64,000 nucleotides of DNA, taken from Devosia sp. 2618. GTDB taxonomy: Bacteria; Pseudomonadota; Alphaproteobacteria; Rhizobiales; Devosiaceae. The first letter of the stretch is position 1; the number at the start of each line of letters is the position of its first letter. The notes under the pieces are model-generated. The model had not been told where the DNA came from and searched no databases. It saw only the letters and a program-made list of their open reading frames with translations. The stretch lies in NCBI RefSeq assembly GCF_040546815.1, contig NZ_JBEPOO010000001.1, forward strand, positions 2,170,001 through 2,234,000. Direction: 5' to 3'. Below are positions 1 through 9,095 of the stretch, piece after piece. Both the position numbers and the translations under genes were made by a program.

Positions 1-233
1 TCAAAGCTCACCGAGCCGGACTTGACGCGGCCAGTCGCCTTGAGAAGGCGCAGAATGGACATGCAGGTGATGGATTTTCCTGAGCCGGATTCCCCGACAA
101 TGCCAAGAATTTCGCCGGGATAGACGTCGAAGCTGACGCCCCGTACCGCCTGAACTTCGCCGCGCTGTGAGAAGAAAGACGTGGTCAGGTCCCGGACGGA
201 CAATACGGGTTCGGACATTTGTGGGGCGGTCAT
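1..233 (-). CDS. oppD: Oligopeptide ABC transporter ATP-binding protein OppD (N-terminal part)
   Basis: Only the first 77 codons are inside the window; the gene continues past position 1. The translation opens MTAPQMSEPVLSVRDLTTSF and contains a Walker A motif, GESGSGKS, near residue 50, followed by ITCMSILRLL, which is typical of the OppD/DppD ATPases that energise peptide importers at the inner face of the membrane. The ATG at 233-231 overlaps the oppC stop in an ATGA, which fixes the start and indicates translational coupling. The order oppB-oppC-oppD matches the usual operon; oppF would be expected next. The family call is firm; the substrate (peptide or related compound) is inferred from family only. 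Confidence 0.9.
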   Translation of the reverse strand, partial: MTAPQMSEPVLSVRDLTTSFFSQRGEVQAVRGVSFDVYPGEILGIVGESGSGKSITCMSILRLLKATGRVKSGSVSF

Positions 234-1402
234 TTCCGGAACCTCGGATCGAGCGCATCGCGCAGGCCATCGCCCAGGAAGTTGAAGGCAAACATCGTCA
301 GAGAAATTGCGGCGGCCGGAAAGAACAGCTGGTGTGGATAGGCGCGCATCGTTTCGACCGCGTCGGAGGTTAGCGTGCCCCAGCTGGCCAGCGGCGGCGT
401 GACGCCGAGGCCGATGAAGCTCATGAAGCTCTCGATGAAAATGGCCGATGGGATCAGCATGGTCAGCGTGACAATGATCGGCCCGATGGAATTGGGCAGC
501 AGGTGTTTGGTCAGGATACGTGGTGTCGAAGCGCCCATGGTGCGGGCGGCGGCGACGTAATCCTGCTGTTTGAGCGACAGGATCTGGCCGCGCACGATGC
601 GGGCCATGTCGACCCAGAACACTGAGCCAATCGCGATGATGATGGAATAAAGCCCGCTGTCGAACACCACCATGAGCAGGACCACGTAGAGGGTCAGCGG
701 GATGGTGGAGATGATCTCGACGATGCGCATCATGATGGCATCGGTCTTGCCGCCCATATAGCCGGCGATGCCGCCATAGAAGATGCCGATGAAGAAGTTC
801 ACCAGCGTCGCGACGAAGGCGACAGTGAGCGAGATGCGGGCGCCATAGAGCTGGCGGACCAGCACGTCGCGACCGAGCTGGTCCGTGCCGAAGACGTAGG
901 TCATGTTCCATGACCAGCCATTGGGATTGATCGTCGTGCCGTCGGCGGTGACGAGCTTGGCTGGCAGGCTCGAATAGTCCAGCGTGACGGTCGCGTCGCC
1001 GAACTTAAAGTCCTGCGACTTCTTGATCATGTCCTTGCGCTCGCCACGCAGCAGGCCAAGCACATGGCCTTCGCCATCAACCTCATAGAGATTGAAATTG
1101 GATGCGTTGAGGAAGAAGCGCGTTGAGGCGCCCTGCCCGTCGGTGACCGTATAGGTGTCGAAGGCCGGAGGGATATTTGCGAGTTTAAGGTTCTGCTCGA
1201 AATAACTGAACGGGCTGAACAGCGGACCGAAAATGGCGGCAAAGATCAGCGCGACGATGAAGGCAATCGAAATGACCGCAGGCTTGTTAGCCCAGAGCCG
1301 ACGGCGCGCATCCTGCCAATAAGTCAGGCTCGGGGCAGAAACCACAGCAGCTCCATCGCCGGGCGGCAGCTTTTCCCACATGTCCGGGGTGATGACGCTC
1401 AT
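230..1402 (-). CDS. oppC: Oligopeptide ABC transporter permease OppC, with enlarged periplasmic insert
   Basis: Inner-membrane permease of 390 residues. The first membrane helix is around residues 28-50 (AVISIAFIVALIFAAIFGPLF). The core permease part resumes after about 110 residues with ISLTVAFVATLVNFFIGIFYG and carries the EAA-loop signature DYVAAARTMGASTPRILTKH. The C-terminus, LGDGLRDALDPRFRK, is diagnostic of DppC/OppC. Typical OppC proteins are about 300 residues; the extra length lies between helices 1 and 2 and is polar (it includes VTDGQGASTRFFLNASNF), so it probably sits in the periplasm. The ATG at 1402-1400 overlaps the oppB stop (ATGA); upstream in-frame sequence belongs to oppB read in another frame and is excluded. 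It should form a heterodimer with OppB. Confidence 0.92.
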   Translation of the reverse strand: MSVITPDMWEKLPPGDGAAVVSAPSLTYWQDARRRLWANKPAVISIAFIVALIFAAIFGPLFSPFSYFEQNLKLANIPPAFDTYTVTDGQGASTRFFLNASNFNLYEVDGEGHVLGLLRGERKDMIKKSQDFKFGDATVTLDYSSLPAKLVTADGTTINPNGWSWNMTYVFGTDQLGRDVLVRQLYGARISLTVAFVATLVNFFIGIFYGGIAGYMGGKTDAIMMRIVEIISTIPLTLYVVLLMVVFDSGLYSIIIAIGSVFWVDMARIVRGQILSLKQQDYVAAARTMGASTPRILTKHLLPNSIGPIIVTLTMLIPSAIFIESFMSFIGLGVTPPLASWGTLTSDAVETMRAYPHQLFFPAAAISLTMFAFNFLGDGLRDALDPRFRK

Positions 1403-2328
1403 GCTGCTGCGCTCGTGAGTTTGATGCGGGGATCGAGCACGGCGTAAAGCAGGTCGACGATGAGGATCATCACCATGAGGGCGGCGGCATAGAAAATGGT
1501 GATCCCCATGATGGCGGTATAGTCGCGATTGGTAATCGACAGCACGAACTGGCGGCCGATGCCGGGCAGCGCGAAGATCTGCTCGATGACGAAGCTGCCG
1601 GTGATGAGATTGGCGACGACCGGACCGAGCACGGTCACGACCGGCACCAGAGAATTGCGCAGGCCATGCTTGAACAACACCTGGCTGGGGCGCAGGCCCT
1701 TGGCGCGGGCGGTGGTCATATAGTCCTGTTCGAAGGTTTCGAGCAGCGATGAGCGCGTCAGGCGCGCCACGAAGCTGACCCAGAAACCCGAGAGCGCAAA
1801 GACCGGCAGGATATAGCCGCGCCAGTCGTTGAGGCCAAAAGTGGGCACCCAACCCAGGCGCAGCGCGAAAATGTAGAGCGTGACAGTGGCGATGACATAG
1901 CTGGGGATGGCGACGCCAATGGTAGCGATCAGCATCACAGTGGTGTCGGGCCACTTGTTGCGATTAAGCGCGGCGATGATGCCCAAGGGCACGCCGAGTG
2001 CGACCACGGCGATGACCGCGAGCAGACCTGTGCGCAGGGTGACCGGCAGGCCATCGGCGATCATGGTGTTCACCGAAACGCCCGGATACTTGAACGAAGG
2101 CCCGAGATCGAAGGTCACGACCCCACGGAGATAGCTGAGATATTGCTGCCACACTGGCTGATCGAGCCCGTATTTGGCATTGAGCGCTGCCTGAATTTCG
2201 GGCGCGAACATTTTCTCGGACACGAAGGGGCCGCCGGGGACCGCATGCATCAGAAAGAAGGTCAGCGTGACGATGGCCCAGAGGGTCAACAGCATCATGC
2301 CGAGGCGCTGAAGGATATAGATGGGCAT
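1399..2328 (-). CDS. oppB: Oligopeptide ABC transporter permease OppB
   Basis: A 309-residue inner-membrane permease starting MPIYILQRLGMMLLTLWAIV, the canonical OppB/DppB N-terminus. It has about six membrane helices and the conserved DYMTTARAKGLRPSQVLFKHGLRNSLVP cytoplasmic loop (residues about 205-232) that contacts the ATPase. The C-terminal DLLYAVLDPRIKL is also family-typical. It is the first gene of the leftward opp operon visible here; no binding-protein gene (oppA) lies upstream. The 284-bp gap at 2329-2612 must hold the promoter, but I see no convincing -35/-10 pair or hairpin in it. Confidence 0.93.
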   Translation of the reverse strand: MPIYILQRLGMMLLTLWAIVTLTFFLMHAVPGGPFVSEKMFAPEIQAALNAKYGLDQPVWQQYLSYLRGVVTFDLGPSFKYPGVSVNTMIADGLPVTLRTGLLAVIAVVALGVPLGIIAALNRNKWPDTTVMLIATIGVAIPSYVIATVTLYIFALRLGWVPTFGLNDWRGYILPVFALSGFWVSFVARLTRSSLLETFEQDYMTTARAKGLRPSQVLFKHGLRNSLVPVVTVLGPVVANLITGSFVIEQIFALPGIGRQFVLSITNRDYTAIMGITIFYAAALMVMILIVDLLYAVLDPRIKLTSAAA

Positions 2329-2612
2329 GCTATCGCGCCCCGGGCGGGGCGGAAATGGCAGGGTATGGGCAGCCGCAGAGGTCCAACATAAAATCTAATC
2401 CAGCACTAAAAATTTTTTACTTCAAGACAGCTATTGCTGGAATGTGGAAGTCGTTCTTCAATGTCGCTTGCCCCACAGACGGCCCGAAAACGCCCACCGC
2501 CTCAGGCGGCGAGCGCCGTCCTCTGGACGGACCAGTGGGTATCGATTAGCTTGGGCCGAGTGCTTCCACCAAGCGCAGGCACGTTACATGGGGGTAACGT
2601 GCCCGTCTGAGC

Positions 2613-3113
2613 TTAGAGCTCGAAGTGATTGCGCAGGATAAGAAAAACGGCGACGGCCGGCACGATGAGGTTCGCGGCCTGCTCGATGGCGGCGTCCGGA
2701 TAGCTGCCTTCTGCATCGAGAATATTGATGGTGCCGAGCAGGTCATTGCCGGCCATGATCGGCACGCTGATCGAGGCGTTGCAGCCCAGCGTGCGGATCA
2801 GTGCGAGATCGGGGAAATTGCCTTCCATGCCGGCCGCCGTGTTGATCGCCGTGATCCGACGCTCGGTCTGCATGGCGCGGAACCAGTCATCAATGACGAT
2901 CAGCTTGGTGCCGAGCAGCGGGTAAACATCGGGGTGGCTGGAATAAACTCGGCGCACGTGACCGGCGGCCATATTGATCGCGGTCAACGTGAAGAGGTGC
3001 GCCGGCAAGATGGTCGCGGCCAGTTCGTGCAACGCCGCGCCAGTTTCGGCGGGGTCACGAAAGCGGGCGAGTTTTTCTTCAAAGGTGCGGAAGGCAGCGG
3101 CGTGGGCGGTCAT
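2613..3113 (-). CDS. GAF domain-containing protein
   Basis: A 166-residue soluble protein that is essentially one GAF domain: a helix at residues 1-30, then TLTAINMAAGHVRRVYSSHPDVYPLLGTK, then ASISVPIMAGNDLLGTINIL (the GAF core strand with its LGTINIL signature), and a final helix ending in VFLILRNHFEL. GAF domains bind small ligands or mediate dimerisation; the ligand cannot be deduced. The start ATG overlaps the stop of the upstream diguanylate cyclase gene (3110-3113, ATGA), so the two are co-translated. That suggests the GAF protein works in, or modulates, the same c-di-GMP signalling step (inference). Confidence 0.8.
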   Translation of the reverse strand: MTAHAAAFRTFEEKLARFRDPAETGAALHELAATILPAHLFTLTAINMAAGHVRRVYSSHPDVYPLLGTKLIVIDDWFRAMQTERRITAINTAAGMEGNFPDLALIRTLGCNASISVPIMAGNDLLGTINILDAEGSYPDAAIEQAANLIVPAVAVFLILRNHFEL

Positions 3114-4732
3114 GCGGAAAGTCGATTCTTTTCGAGAGTGTAGTCAGCGGACTGAGACCTCGTCGAAAAATCGCCACCCACCACACAATCGCGGCCATTC
3201 GCCTTGGCTTGGTAGAGGCGCGTATCGGCAAGCTGCATCAATTCGCCCGCGGGCTCATAGCCGGTGCCAACCGACAAGCCAATACTGATCGTGACGCCAA
3301 GCCTCTCACCCAGATCGGAGAAGTCCCGGGCCGCCACGGCGGTCCGAAGCCCTTCGCAAGCCGCAAAGGCTGCGACCGCCGAAGCATTCGGCAACACCAG
3401 TGCGAACTCTTCGCCGCCCAACCGGGCGACGTGGCCGCTTTCGCCAATCGCGTCGGCCATCAAACGGGCGACGCGCTGCAGAACCACATCGCCCACAATG
3501 TGCGAGTGGCGGTCATTGATGGTTTTGAAGTGGTCGAGATCGACGATCGCCACCGAAAACGGCGTACCAGCGAGACGCTCAAGGTTTTGATCGAAGCTGC
3601 GGCGGTTGGCGATGCCGGTCAAGGGATCGGCCATGGCCTGATCGGCAAGGAAGGCCGCGTGGCTGCGCAAACGCTCGGTTTCGACGCGAATTTCCTCGAT
3701 GCGCGCGAGACGACCAGCGTTTTCGCCAGTCTGGCGAACATAGAGCGCGTGGAAACGCTTATGCATTGCCAGCGCCTCATGCACCTTGCCATTGACCTCA
3801 AGGATTTCGGCAAGCTTGCAGGCGGCATTTACCTGGTGATCGAGCTGGCTGGCGGCGTCAGCCAGCGTCAGGGCCTGCCGCACCATGTCCTCAGCCTCCG
3901 AGGCCCTGCCCAACCGCATGAGCACGTCACCCTGCACATACTGGCGCACAATGGTGAGGCTTGGGCCGGGATCACCTGGCAGAAGCAAGCAACGATCAAG
4001 GCACGCCAACGCCGCATCGAACTGCCCCTCAAGGGCCAGAAACTCGGCGCTGTTGCAGAGGGCAACGCGCATGGTCCAGAAATCGCCGCTCAGTTCGGCT
4101 TTCTCGACAGCGCGCGCACTGAACGCAATGGCGGCGTTGCGTTCGATACTCGCGCGGTCCCGCTCGCCCAGCGCGTCGGCAGCTTCGGCCTGCTTGGCAG
4201 AGGCAAAGCCCAGATTGAGTACGTAGTATGCCTCGGCAGCAACATTGCCACTGGTGCTGGCCATGGCGACGGAGCGCTCGATCAGTTCGATACCCAGAAC
4301 CTCCTCGCGGCACAGAACCAGCACAACGCCTTTGATGTTGAGTGCGAAGGCCAGGACGGCGGCGTCCTCCGCTGTCTCGGCGATGGTCAAGGCACGGGTC
4401 GCGGTCTCGAAAGCTTCGTCGCTAAAGCCGAAATCGAGCAGCAGGATGGCTTCGACCGCCAGCCCGCGCGCCAGTTCGGCCTGGTTGCCAATGCGCTCCC
4501 ACAGCCATTTGGCGCCCATGGCGCATTCAAGACCCTGCTCGGGCCGCCCCAAACGAAAGCAGGCCCAAGACATTTCGCAGAGGCACGTCGCCATCAGTTC
4601 GGGATGGCCAGACTCTTCAGCCAAAGCATAGACGGCGCGGAATTCGAGCAGCGCGTCTTCGCACTGTCCGGCTCGCAGCAGCCTCGTACCGCGCAAAAAA
4701 CGATCTGCAATAGTCGTGTCGAGATCGCCCAT
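3110..4732 (-). CDS. TPR-repeat diguanylate cyclase (GGDEF)
   Basis: A 540-residue soluble protein. Residues about 10-320 are helical TPR-like repeats rich in A, L and E (for example ALLEFRAVYALAEESGHPELM), followed by a short linker helix. The GGDEF domain starts at DPLTGIANRRSFDQNLERL (about residue 365). The active-site motif is GGEEF at residues 439-443, the form found in active cyclases, which make c-di-GMP from two GTP. No RxxD inhibitory site is visible just upstream (the residues there are GESGHVARL), so product inhibition through an I-site is unlikely. There is no membrane segment. The TPR part probably binds a protein partner; the co-transcribed GAF protein downstream is one candidate. 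Confidence 0.88.
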   Translation of the reverse strand: MGDLDTTIADRFLRGTRLLRAGQCEDALLEFRAVYALAEESGHPELMATCLCEMSWACFRLGRPEQGLECAMGAKWLWERIGNQAELARGLAVEAILLLDFGFSDEAFETATRALTIAETAEDAAVLAFALNIKGVVLVLCREEVLGIELIERSVAMASTSGNVAAEAYYVLNLGFASAKQAEAADALGERDRASIERNAAIAFSARAVEKAELSGDFWTMRVALCNSAEFLALEGQFDAALACLDRCLLLPGDPGPSLTIVRQYVQGDVLMRLGRASEAEDMVRQALTLADAASQLDHQVNAACKLAEILEVNGKVHEALAMHKRFHALYVRQTGENAGRLARIEEIRVETERLRSHAAFLADQAMADPLTGIANRRSFDQNLERLAGTPFSVAIVDLDHFKTINDRHSHIVGDVVLQRVARLMADAIGESGHVARLGGEEFALVLPNASAVAAFAACEGLRTAVAARDFSDLGERLGVTISIGLSVGTGYEPAGELMQLADTRLYQAKANGRDCVVGGDFSTRSQSADYTLEKNRLSA

Positions 4733-4815
4733 CAGTGAACCGTCGTGACCTTGGGTGAGTACCTAAGGAACGATCCTAGGACAATTTTGCTAACAAGCTG
4801 ATTGCTTTTTAGCTG

Positions 4816-5850
4816 TCAGCTCGGAAACAGTGTCCAGCGGCGAGGACGAAACGCAATGCGGGTCTTGTCGCCAGCCGGGTGATCGAAGGGCAGATCGACT
4901 TCGACCCTGTGGCCATCCCCGCCGATTTCGACCTCGACTCGGCGAGTGCCGCCAACGCGGCGCGATGCGGTGACAACGCCGGCCAGCGCGGCATCGCCTT
5001 CGACCACTTCGACGTCGTGCGGGCGGAAGAACAGGCGCGCCTGACCACTCGGCGTATCCCCAGCCGGCACGCCAATGGCTCGACCACCGATCCAGAGTTC
5101 GTTGTTTTCGACGGTAACGGGGAGTTCGCTCGACTCACCGATGAAGCCGAAAACGAAGGGCGACGTGGGTTCGTCATAGACAGTATCGGGGGTGCCGACC
5201 TGTTCGATCTTACCTTGGCTCATCACGCAGAGACGGTCGGAGAGTTCAAGGGCCTCTTCCTGATCGTGGGTGACGAAAACGGTGGTGTGGCCGGTGCGGT
5301 CATGGATTTCGCGCAGCCACTTGCGCAGCTCGCGGCGCACCTGCGCATCGAGCGCGCCGAATGGCTCATCAAGCAGCAGAACAGCCGGTTCGATGGCAAG
5401 GGCGCGGGCCAGAGCAACGCGCTGACGCTGGCCGCCGGAAAGCTGGTTTGGATAGCGTTTTTCGAGGCCAGAGAGTTGGACCAGATCAAGCAGCTCCATG
5501 GCGCGACGGCGGATTTCACCGGCCGGTGGGCGGCTGGAGCGCGGACGGACCTTTAGGCCAAATGAGATGTTTTCGAGGATCGTCATGTGGCGGAACAGGG
5601 CATAGTGCTGGAACACGAAGCCGATATTGCGCTCCTGCACGGACTTTTCGGAGGCGTCGGTGTCTCCGAAGTAAATCTTGCCGGCTGTGGGCATTTCGAG
5701 GCCAGCGATGAGGCGCAACAAGGTAGTCTTGCCCGAGCCGGACGGCCCCAGCAGCGCAATCAGTTCGCCCGAACGAATATCGAGCGACACATCGTGCAGC
5801 GCCGGGAACCGGTCGAATTCCTTGCGCACGTTTTGAACGCGAACTTCCAT
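4816..5850 (-). CDS. cysA: Sulfate/thiosulfate ABC transporter ATP-binding protein CysA
   Basis: ATPase of 344 residues for sulfate/thiosulfate uptake. Visible motifs are Walker [10 protein letters not shown] (residues 35-43), the Q-loop in FVFQHYALF, the signature LSGGQRQR, Walker [13 protein letters not shown] and the H-loop [10 protein letters not shown]. The C-terminal 110 residues form a TOBE-type regulatory domain ([12 protein letters not shown]). The start is set at ATG 5850-5848 (MEVRVQNV); an upstream in-frame TTG at 5859 would add three residues but gives a less typical N-terminus. It lies 16 bp after cysW and is the last gene of cysT-cysW-cysA. It works with those permeases and with the Sbp protein encoded at 11182-12210. 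Confidence 0.95.
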   Translation of the reverse strand: MEVRVQNVRKEFDRFPALHDVSLDIRSGELIALLGPSGSGKTTLLRLIAGLEMPTAGKIYFGDTDASEKSVQERNIGFVFQHYALFRHMTILENISFGLKVRPRSSRPPAGEIRRRAMELLDLVQLSGLEKRYPNQLSGGQRQRVALARALAIEPAVLLLDEPFGALDAQVRRELRKWLREIHDRTGHTTVFVTHDQEEALELSDRLCVMSQGKIEQVGTPDTVYDEPTSPFVFGFIGESSELPVTVENNELWIGGRAIGVPAGDTPSGQARLFFRPHDVEVVEGDAALAGVVTASRRVGGTRRVEVEIGGDGHRVEVDLPFDHPAGDKTRIAFRPRRWTLFPS

Positions 5851-5866
5851 AAACCCCAAACCCTAT

Positions 5867-6742
5867 TCAGTGACCGCTAGCGGCGATTTCTTCGTTGAAA
5901 CGCCATTCCAGTGCAGACTTCAATATCAGCGTGACCAAAGCGAGCAAGGCCAGCAGCGATGCCAGGGCGAAGGCCGCCGCGGCGTTGTATTCGTTGTAGA
6001 GCATTTCCACCTGCAACGGCATGGTGGTGGTCTGGCCGCGGATCTTGCCCGAGACCACGGCGACAGCACCAAATTCGCCCATGGCGCGGGCATTGCATAG
6101 CAGCACGCCGTAGAGCAGGCCCCATTTGATATTGGGCAACGTGACGCGCCAGAAGGTTTGCCAGCCGTTTGCGCCGAGTGATAGAGCCGCCTCTTCGTCG
6201 CCAGTGCCCTGATCCTGCATCAGCGGGATCAACTCGCGGGCGACGAAGGGGAAGGTGACGAAAATCGTCGCCAACACGATGCCGGGCAGCGCGAACAGGA
6301 CCTCGATGCCGTAGCTCTTGAGGAAGGGGCCGAGAAAGCTCCCTGCCCCGAACAGCAGCACGTAGACGAGGCCCGAGATAACCGGCGACACCGAGAACGG
6401 CAGGTCGATCAAGGTGATAAGAAATGCCTTACCCTTGAACTCGAACTTGGCAATGGCCCATGAGGCGGAGATGCCAAACACGACGTTGAGCGGCACGGCG
6501 ATGGCGGCCACCAGTAGCGTCAAGCGAATGGCGGCCTGCGCGTCCTTTTCAACGAGCGCGGCGAAATAGGCGCCGATGCCTTTGCTGAAGGCTTCGTGGA
6601 ACACCGCATAGAGCGGCAGGACCAGAACGATGGCCATGAACAGCAAGGCAATACCGATCAGCACCCACTGTACGAAGCGGCTTTCACTGGTTGGCGAGAT
6701 GCGGCGTTTGGTGCGGGCGCGGAGCTTAGTTGCCATAGCCAT
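5867..6742 (-). CDS. cysW: Sulfate ABC transporter permease CysW
   Basis: A 291-residue inner-membrane permease. The first helix is [20 protein letters not shown] (about residues 26-45). The family hallmark stretch [20 protein letters not shown] is followed by [20 protein letters not shown]. The EAA-like loop is [20 protein letters not shown]. The C-terminal [20 protein letters not shown] is typical of CysW. The gene overlaps the end of cysT by 17 bp if it starts at the first ATG (MAMATKL); a second ATG two codons later is an equally good start. It pairs with CysT to form the membrane channel. Confidence 0.95.
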   Translation of the reverse strand: MAMATKLRARTKRRISPTSESRFVQWVLIGIALLFMAIVLVLPLYAVFHEAFSKGIGAYFAALVEKDAQAAIRLTLLVAAIAVPLNVVFGISASWAIAKFEFKGKAFLITLIDLPFSVSPVISGLVYVLLFGAGSFLGPFLKSYGIEVLFALPGIVLATIFVTFPFVARELIPLMQDQGTGDEEAALSLGANGWQTFWRVTLPNIKWGLLYGVLLCNARAMGEFGAVAVVSGKIRGQTTTMPLQVEMLYNEYNAAAAFALASLLALLALVTLILKSALEWRFNEEIAASGH

Positions 6743-7595
6743 ACCTCTTGCGGCTCCAGGCCTGGATCAGGTTGATAAACAGCAGCATGGCAAAGGAAAT
6801 CAGCAGCATGACCATAGCGATGGCCGTGGCGCCGCCATAGTTGAATTCCTGCAGGCGGATATAGATCAGCAGCGGCGCGATTTCCGACACGAACGGGATA
6901 TTGCCCGCGATGAAGATGATCGAGCCGTATTCACCCACCGCACGGGCGAAAGCCAGCGCGAAGCCTGTCAGGATAGCGGGCATCAGGCTGGGCAGGATGA
7001 CATGGAAGATGGTCTGGAAGCGGTTGGCGCCGAGGGTGGCACTGGCTTCTTCAACCTCGTGGCTGACCTCTTCAAGGATCGGCTGAATGGTGCGGACGAC
7101 GAAGGGCAGGCCGATAAAGATCATGGCGATAACGATGCCGGCTGGGGTGTAGGCAATGCGCCAGCCGAGTGGGGCAAAGATGGAGCCGACTGTGCCGTTT
7201 GGCGCGTAAATCGCCGTCAACGCGATACCGGCCACGGCAGTTGGCAGCGCGAAAGGCAAATCAATGATGGCATCGAAAATGCGGCGACCGGGGAAGCGGT
7301 AGCGGACCAGGACCCAGGCGATCAGCGTGCCGAACACCACATTGACGCCAGCGGCGATCAGCGCGGTGACGAAGCTGACGCGCAGCGAGCCAAGTACGCG
7401 GGCGTCGGTGGCGGCGGCCCAGAAGCCAGCGGGACCCAGCCCAGCGGCGCGGACGGCCAGAGCGGCCAGCGGAATCAGGATGATCAGCGAGAAATACGTG
7501 AGGGTGAAACCCAGGGTCAGTCCAAAGCCGGGGATGACGCTATGCTGGCGAAAACTCCAGGCGCGGCGCGGCGCAGTCGAAATGGCGGCGCTCAA
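6726..7595 (-). CDS. cysT: Sulfate ABC transporter permease CysT (CysU)
   Basis: An inner-membrane permease of about 289 residues. [20 protein letters not shown] at the N-terminus, the motif [19 protein letters not shown] and the loop [20 protein letters not shown] identify CysT/CysU. There is no good ATG. The open frame runs back to a TTG at 7646, but the family-like N-terminus [19 protein letters not shown] points to the TTG at 7595-7593, which I chose; the ATG at 7608 is out of frame. It is the first gene of the cysTWA operon. The 215-bp gap to the truncated-haemoglobin gene upstream (7596-7810) presumably holds the operon promoter. No terminator is visible in that gap, so read-through from the regulator/haemoglobin genes is possible. 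Confidence 0.92.
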   Translation of the reverse strand: MSAAISTAPRRAWSFRQHSVIPGFGLTLGFTLTYFSLIILIPLAALAVRAAGLGPAGFWAAATDARVLGSLRVSFVTALIAAGVNVVFGTLIAWVLVRYRFPGRRIFDAIIDLPFALPTAVAGIALTAIYAPNGTVGSIFAPLGWRIAYTPAGIVIAMIFIGLPFVVRTIQPILEEVSHEVEEASATLGANRFQTIFHVILPSLMPAILTGFALAFARAVGEYGSIIFIAGNIPFVSEIAPLLIYIRLQEFNYGGATAIAMVMLLISFAMLLFINLIQAWSRKRYGYGN

Positions 7596-7810
7596 GCGGC
7601 AGGCCCATAAGCAGTTTTGGCAGCGTGGTGCATGTCGACCTCTCAACCCGGTTCGGCAGAGGCAAACCTAGAGGATTGGGCCGATTTATCAAAGGTGACG
7701 CGTGGCGTTTGCAGAAAGCCGGAGGGAAAAATATTCTGCGGGGGCGAAGGGTGGGAGATTCCGGCGAGAAATTGCACTTAGATTTAGGGCCCTAGGAGCA
7801 ATTTGTGTCG

Positions 7811-8305
7811 TTACTCCTTCGGCGGCGCCCACACTGGCGTCTCTCGGTCCAGCGGGCCCATGCGGCTGATGTCTTCGCCGCGGCGCATCGCGATGTTCAT
7901 GCGGAAGCTGTTGCCGATACGTTCGGACCGTTCGATGAAGAGCACTGCGATGTCAGGTGGGCAGAGGACTTCGGCGGTGCGGCGGAACAGAGCGAGCCAG
8001 CGCATGAAGTGGGCGTCGGAGAGTTCGGGGATGGCCATGTGCTTGGGCATGGGGCGACCGGCATAGCGGCCGGTGCCGAGCAGCATGGAGCTCCAGAAAT
8101 CGGTGATGGTATCTATGTGACGAGGCCAGGCTTCGGGCGCGATGACGCGATTGAACACCGGGCCGATGACCGGATCGCGGCGCGCATCGGCGTAAAACTG
8201 TTCGACCACAGCGCGGACCATCGCTTCGTCGAGGCCGGCTGGCGTTTCCCAGCCGACACGCTCATGGCGCGTGCCTACGGGTGGACGCGAATTGTCGTCG
8301 GTCAT
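7811..8305 (-). CDS. Group III truncated haemoglobin
   Basis: A 164-residue globin. The 2-on-2 globin core includes VRAVVEQFYADARRDPVIGP (A/B helices), HIDTITDFWSSMLLGTGRY and the proximal histidine segment LSDAHFMRWLALF, with His99 as the likely haem ligand. The pattern is that of group III (Ctb-like) truncated haemoglobins, which are linked to NO or oxygen handling. Usual length is about 130-145; this one has a short extra N-terminus and a C-terminal tail ending in GPLDRETPVWAPPKE. The ATG overlaps the stop of the upstream SufR-like regulator (8302-8305, ATGA), so the two are co-translated, and the globin is likely controlled by that Fe-S sensor (inference). Confidence 0.85.
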   Translation of the reverse strand: MTDDNSRPPVGTRHERVGWETPAGLDEAMVRAVVEQFYADARRDPVIGPVFNRVIAPEAWPRHIDTITDFWSSMLLGTGRYAGRPMPKHMAIPELSDAHFMRWLALFRRTAEVLCPPDIAVLFIERSERIGNSFRMNIAMRRGEDISRMGPLDRETPVWAPPKE

Positions 8306-9024
8306 CCGTCGATCTCCCGAATGGCGTAACTGCAGCGGCGGCCCCCGGCGACGATATGTTCGTCGCGAACGACACTGACCTCGGGACCGAGGACGGCACG
8401 GAAGACGTCGAGCTCGGCACGACAAAAGCCTTGGCAAGCGGTTGCGGCGGCGCAGATCGGGCAGTGATTTTCGATCAGGGTCAGCGAGCCGTCAGCCTCC
8501 TCGCGCCAGTCGGCCATGTAGCCTTCGGCGCTGCGCAGATCGGCAAGTGCGGCGACCTTTTCATTCAGGCTCATCTGGTCGGCGATGACGGCTTCATAAG
8601 CCGCGCGGGTTTCGGCTTCGCGGGCAGAAATCAGGGTATCGAGGGCTACGTCGCCCAGTGAGGCTTTGACGATACCCAGCAATTGTACGGTGAGCGCCGC
8701 GTGGGTGTCGGGAAAGCGTGCTTGAGCGGCGGGCGTCAGGCTCCAGCTTTGCGTCGGGCGCCCTACCCCCTTGGCTTCGCTGGTGGCTACGACCAAACCT
8801 TCGTCGGCCAGTCGCGCCAATTGCTGACGGGCAGCTTCACCGGTGGTGCCAAGCTGCTTGCCCAATACGGCCGAGGATAGCGCGCCGTGCATTTTGAGCG
8901 CCATCAGCACGCGCTCGGCCGGGCTGCGCGGCGACCACGCCACGTTTGGGGCGACGCTGTCGGTACGCACAGTATTTTCCAAGTTCTGGCTTGACATATT
9001 CTCGTCAGAGGTTTTCAAAGTCAT
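8302..9024 (-). CDS. SufR-like Fe-S transcriptional regulator
   Basis: A DNA-binding regulator of about 240 residues. A winged helix-turn-helix (SPAERVLMALKMHGALSSAV, then LGTTGEAARQQLARLADEGLV) is followed by the wing GVGRPTQSWSLT. The C-terminal part has cysteines in CPICAAATACQGFC and a final cysteine in GGRRCSY. The spacing C-x12-C-x13-E-x15-C resembles the [4Fe-4S] ligand pattern of SufR-type repressors. The starts ATG 9024, GTG 9027 and ATG 8997 (MSSQNLEN) are all possible. It is divergent from sodB with about 70 bp between them and co-translated with the truncated haemoglobin, so those are its likeliest targets (inference). It is not next to a suf operon in this window. Confidence 0.8.
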   Translation of the reverse strand: MTLKTSDENMSSQNLENTVRTDSVAPNVAWSPRSPAERVLMALKMHGALSSAVLGKQLGTTGEAARQQLARLADEGLVVATSEAKGVGRPTQSWSLTPAAQARFPDTHAALTVQLLGIVKASLGDVALDTLISAREAETRAAYEAVIADQMSLNEKVAALADLRSAEGYMADWREEADGSLTLIENHCPICAAATACQGFCRAELDVFRAVLGPEVSVVRDEHIVAGGRRCSYAIREIDG

Positions 9025-9095
9025 CACTTGGAAATTAAATTGTACGGCTCAAAATTGCAAGGGCCGCGCACAAACCTCCTGAGGAGACTGCAAAA

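Noticed and set aside
3209..4738. A 509-codon rightward ORF over the diguanylate cyclase gene
   Set aside because: It is the antisense shadow of a clear TPR-GGDEF gene in high-GC DNA; its translation has no domain pattern.
9025..9095. A defined SufR-type operator between the regulator and sodB
   Set aside because: The AT-rich stretch around 9030-9045 is suggestive, but I could not find a convincing inverted repeat.
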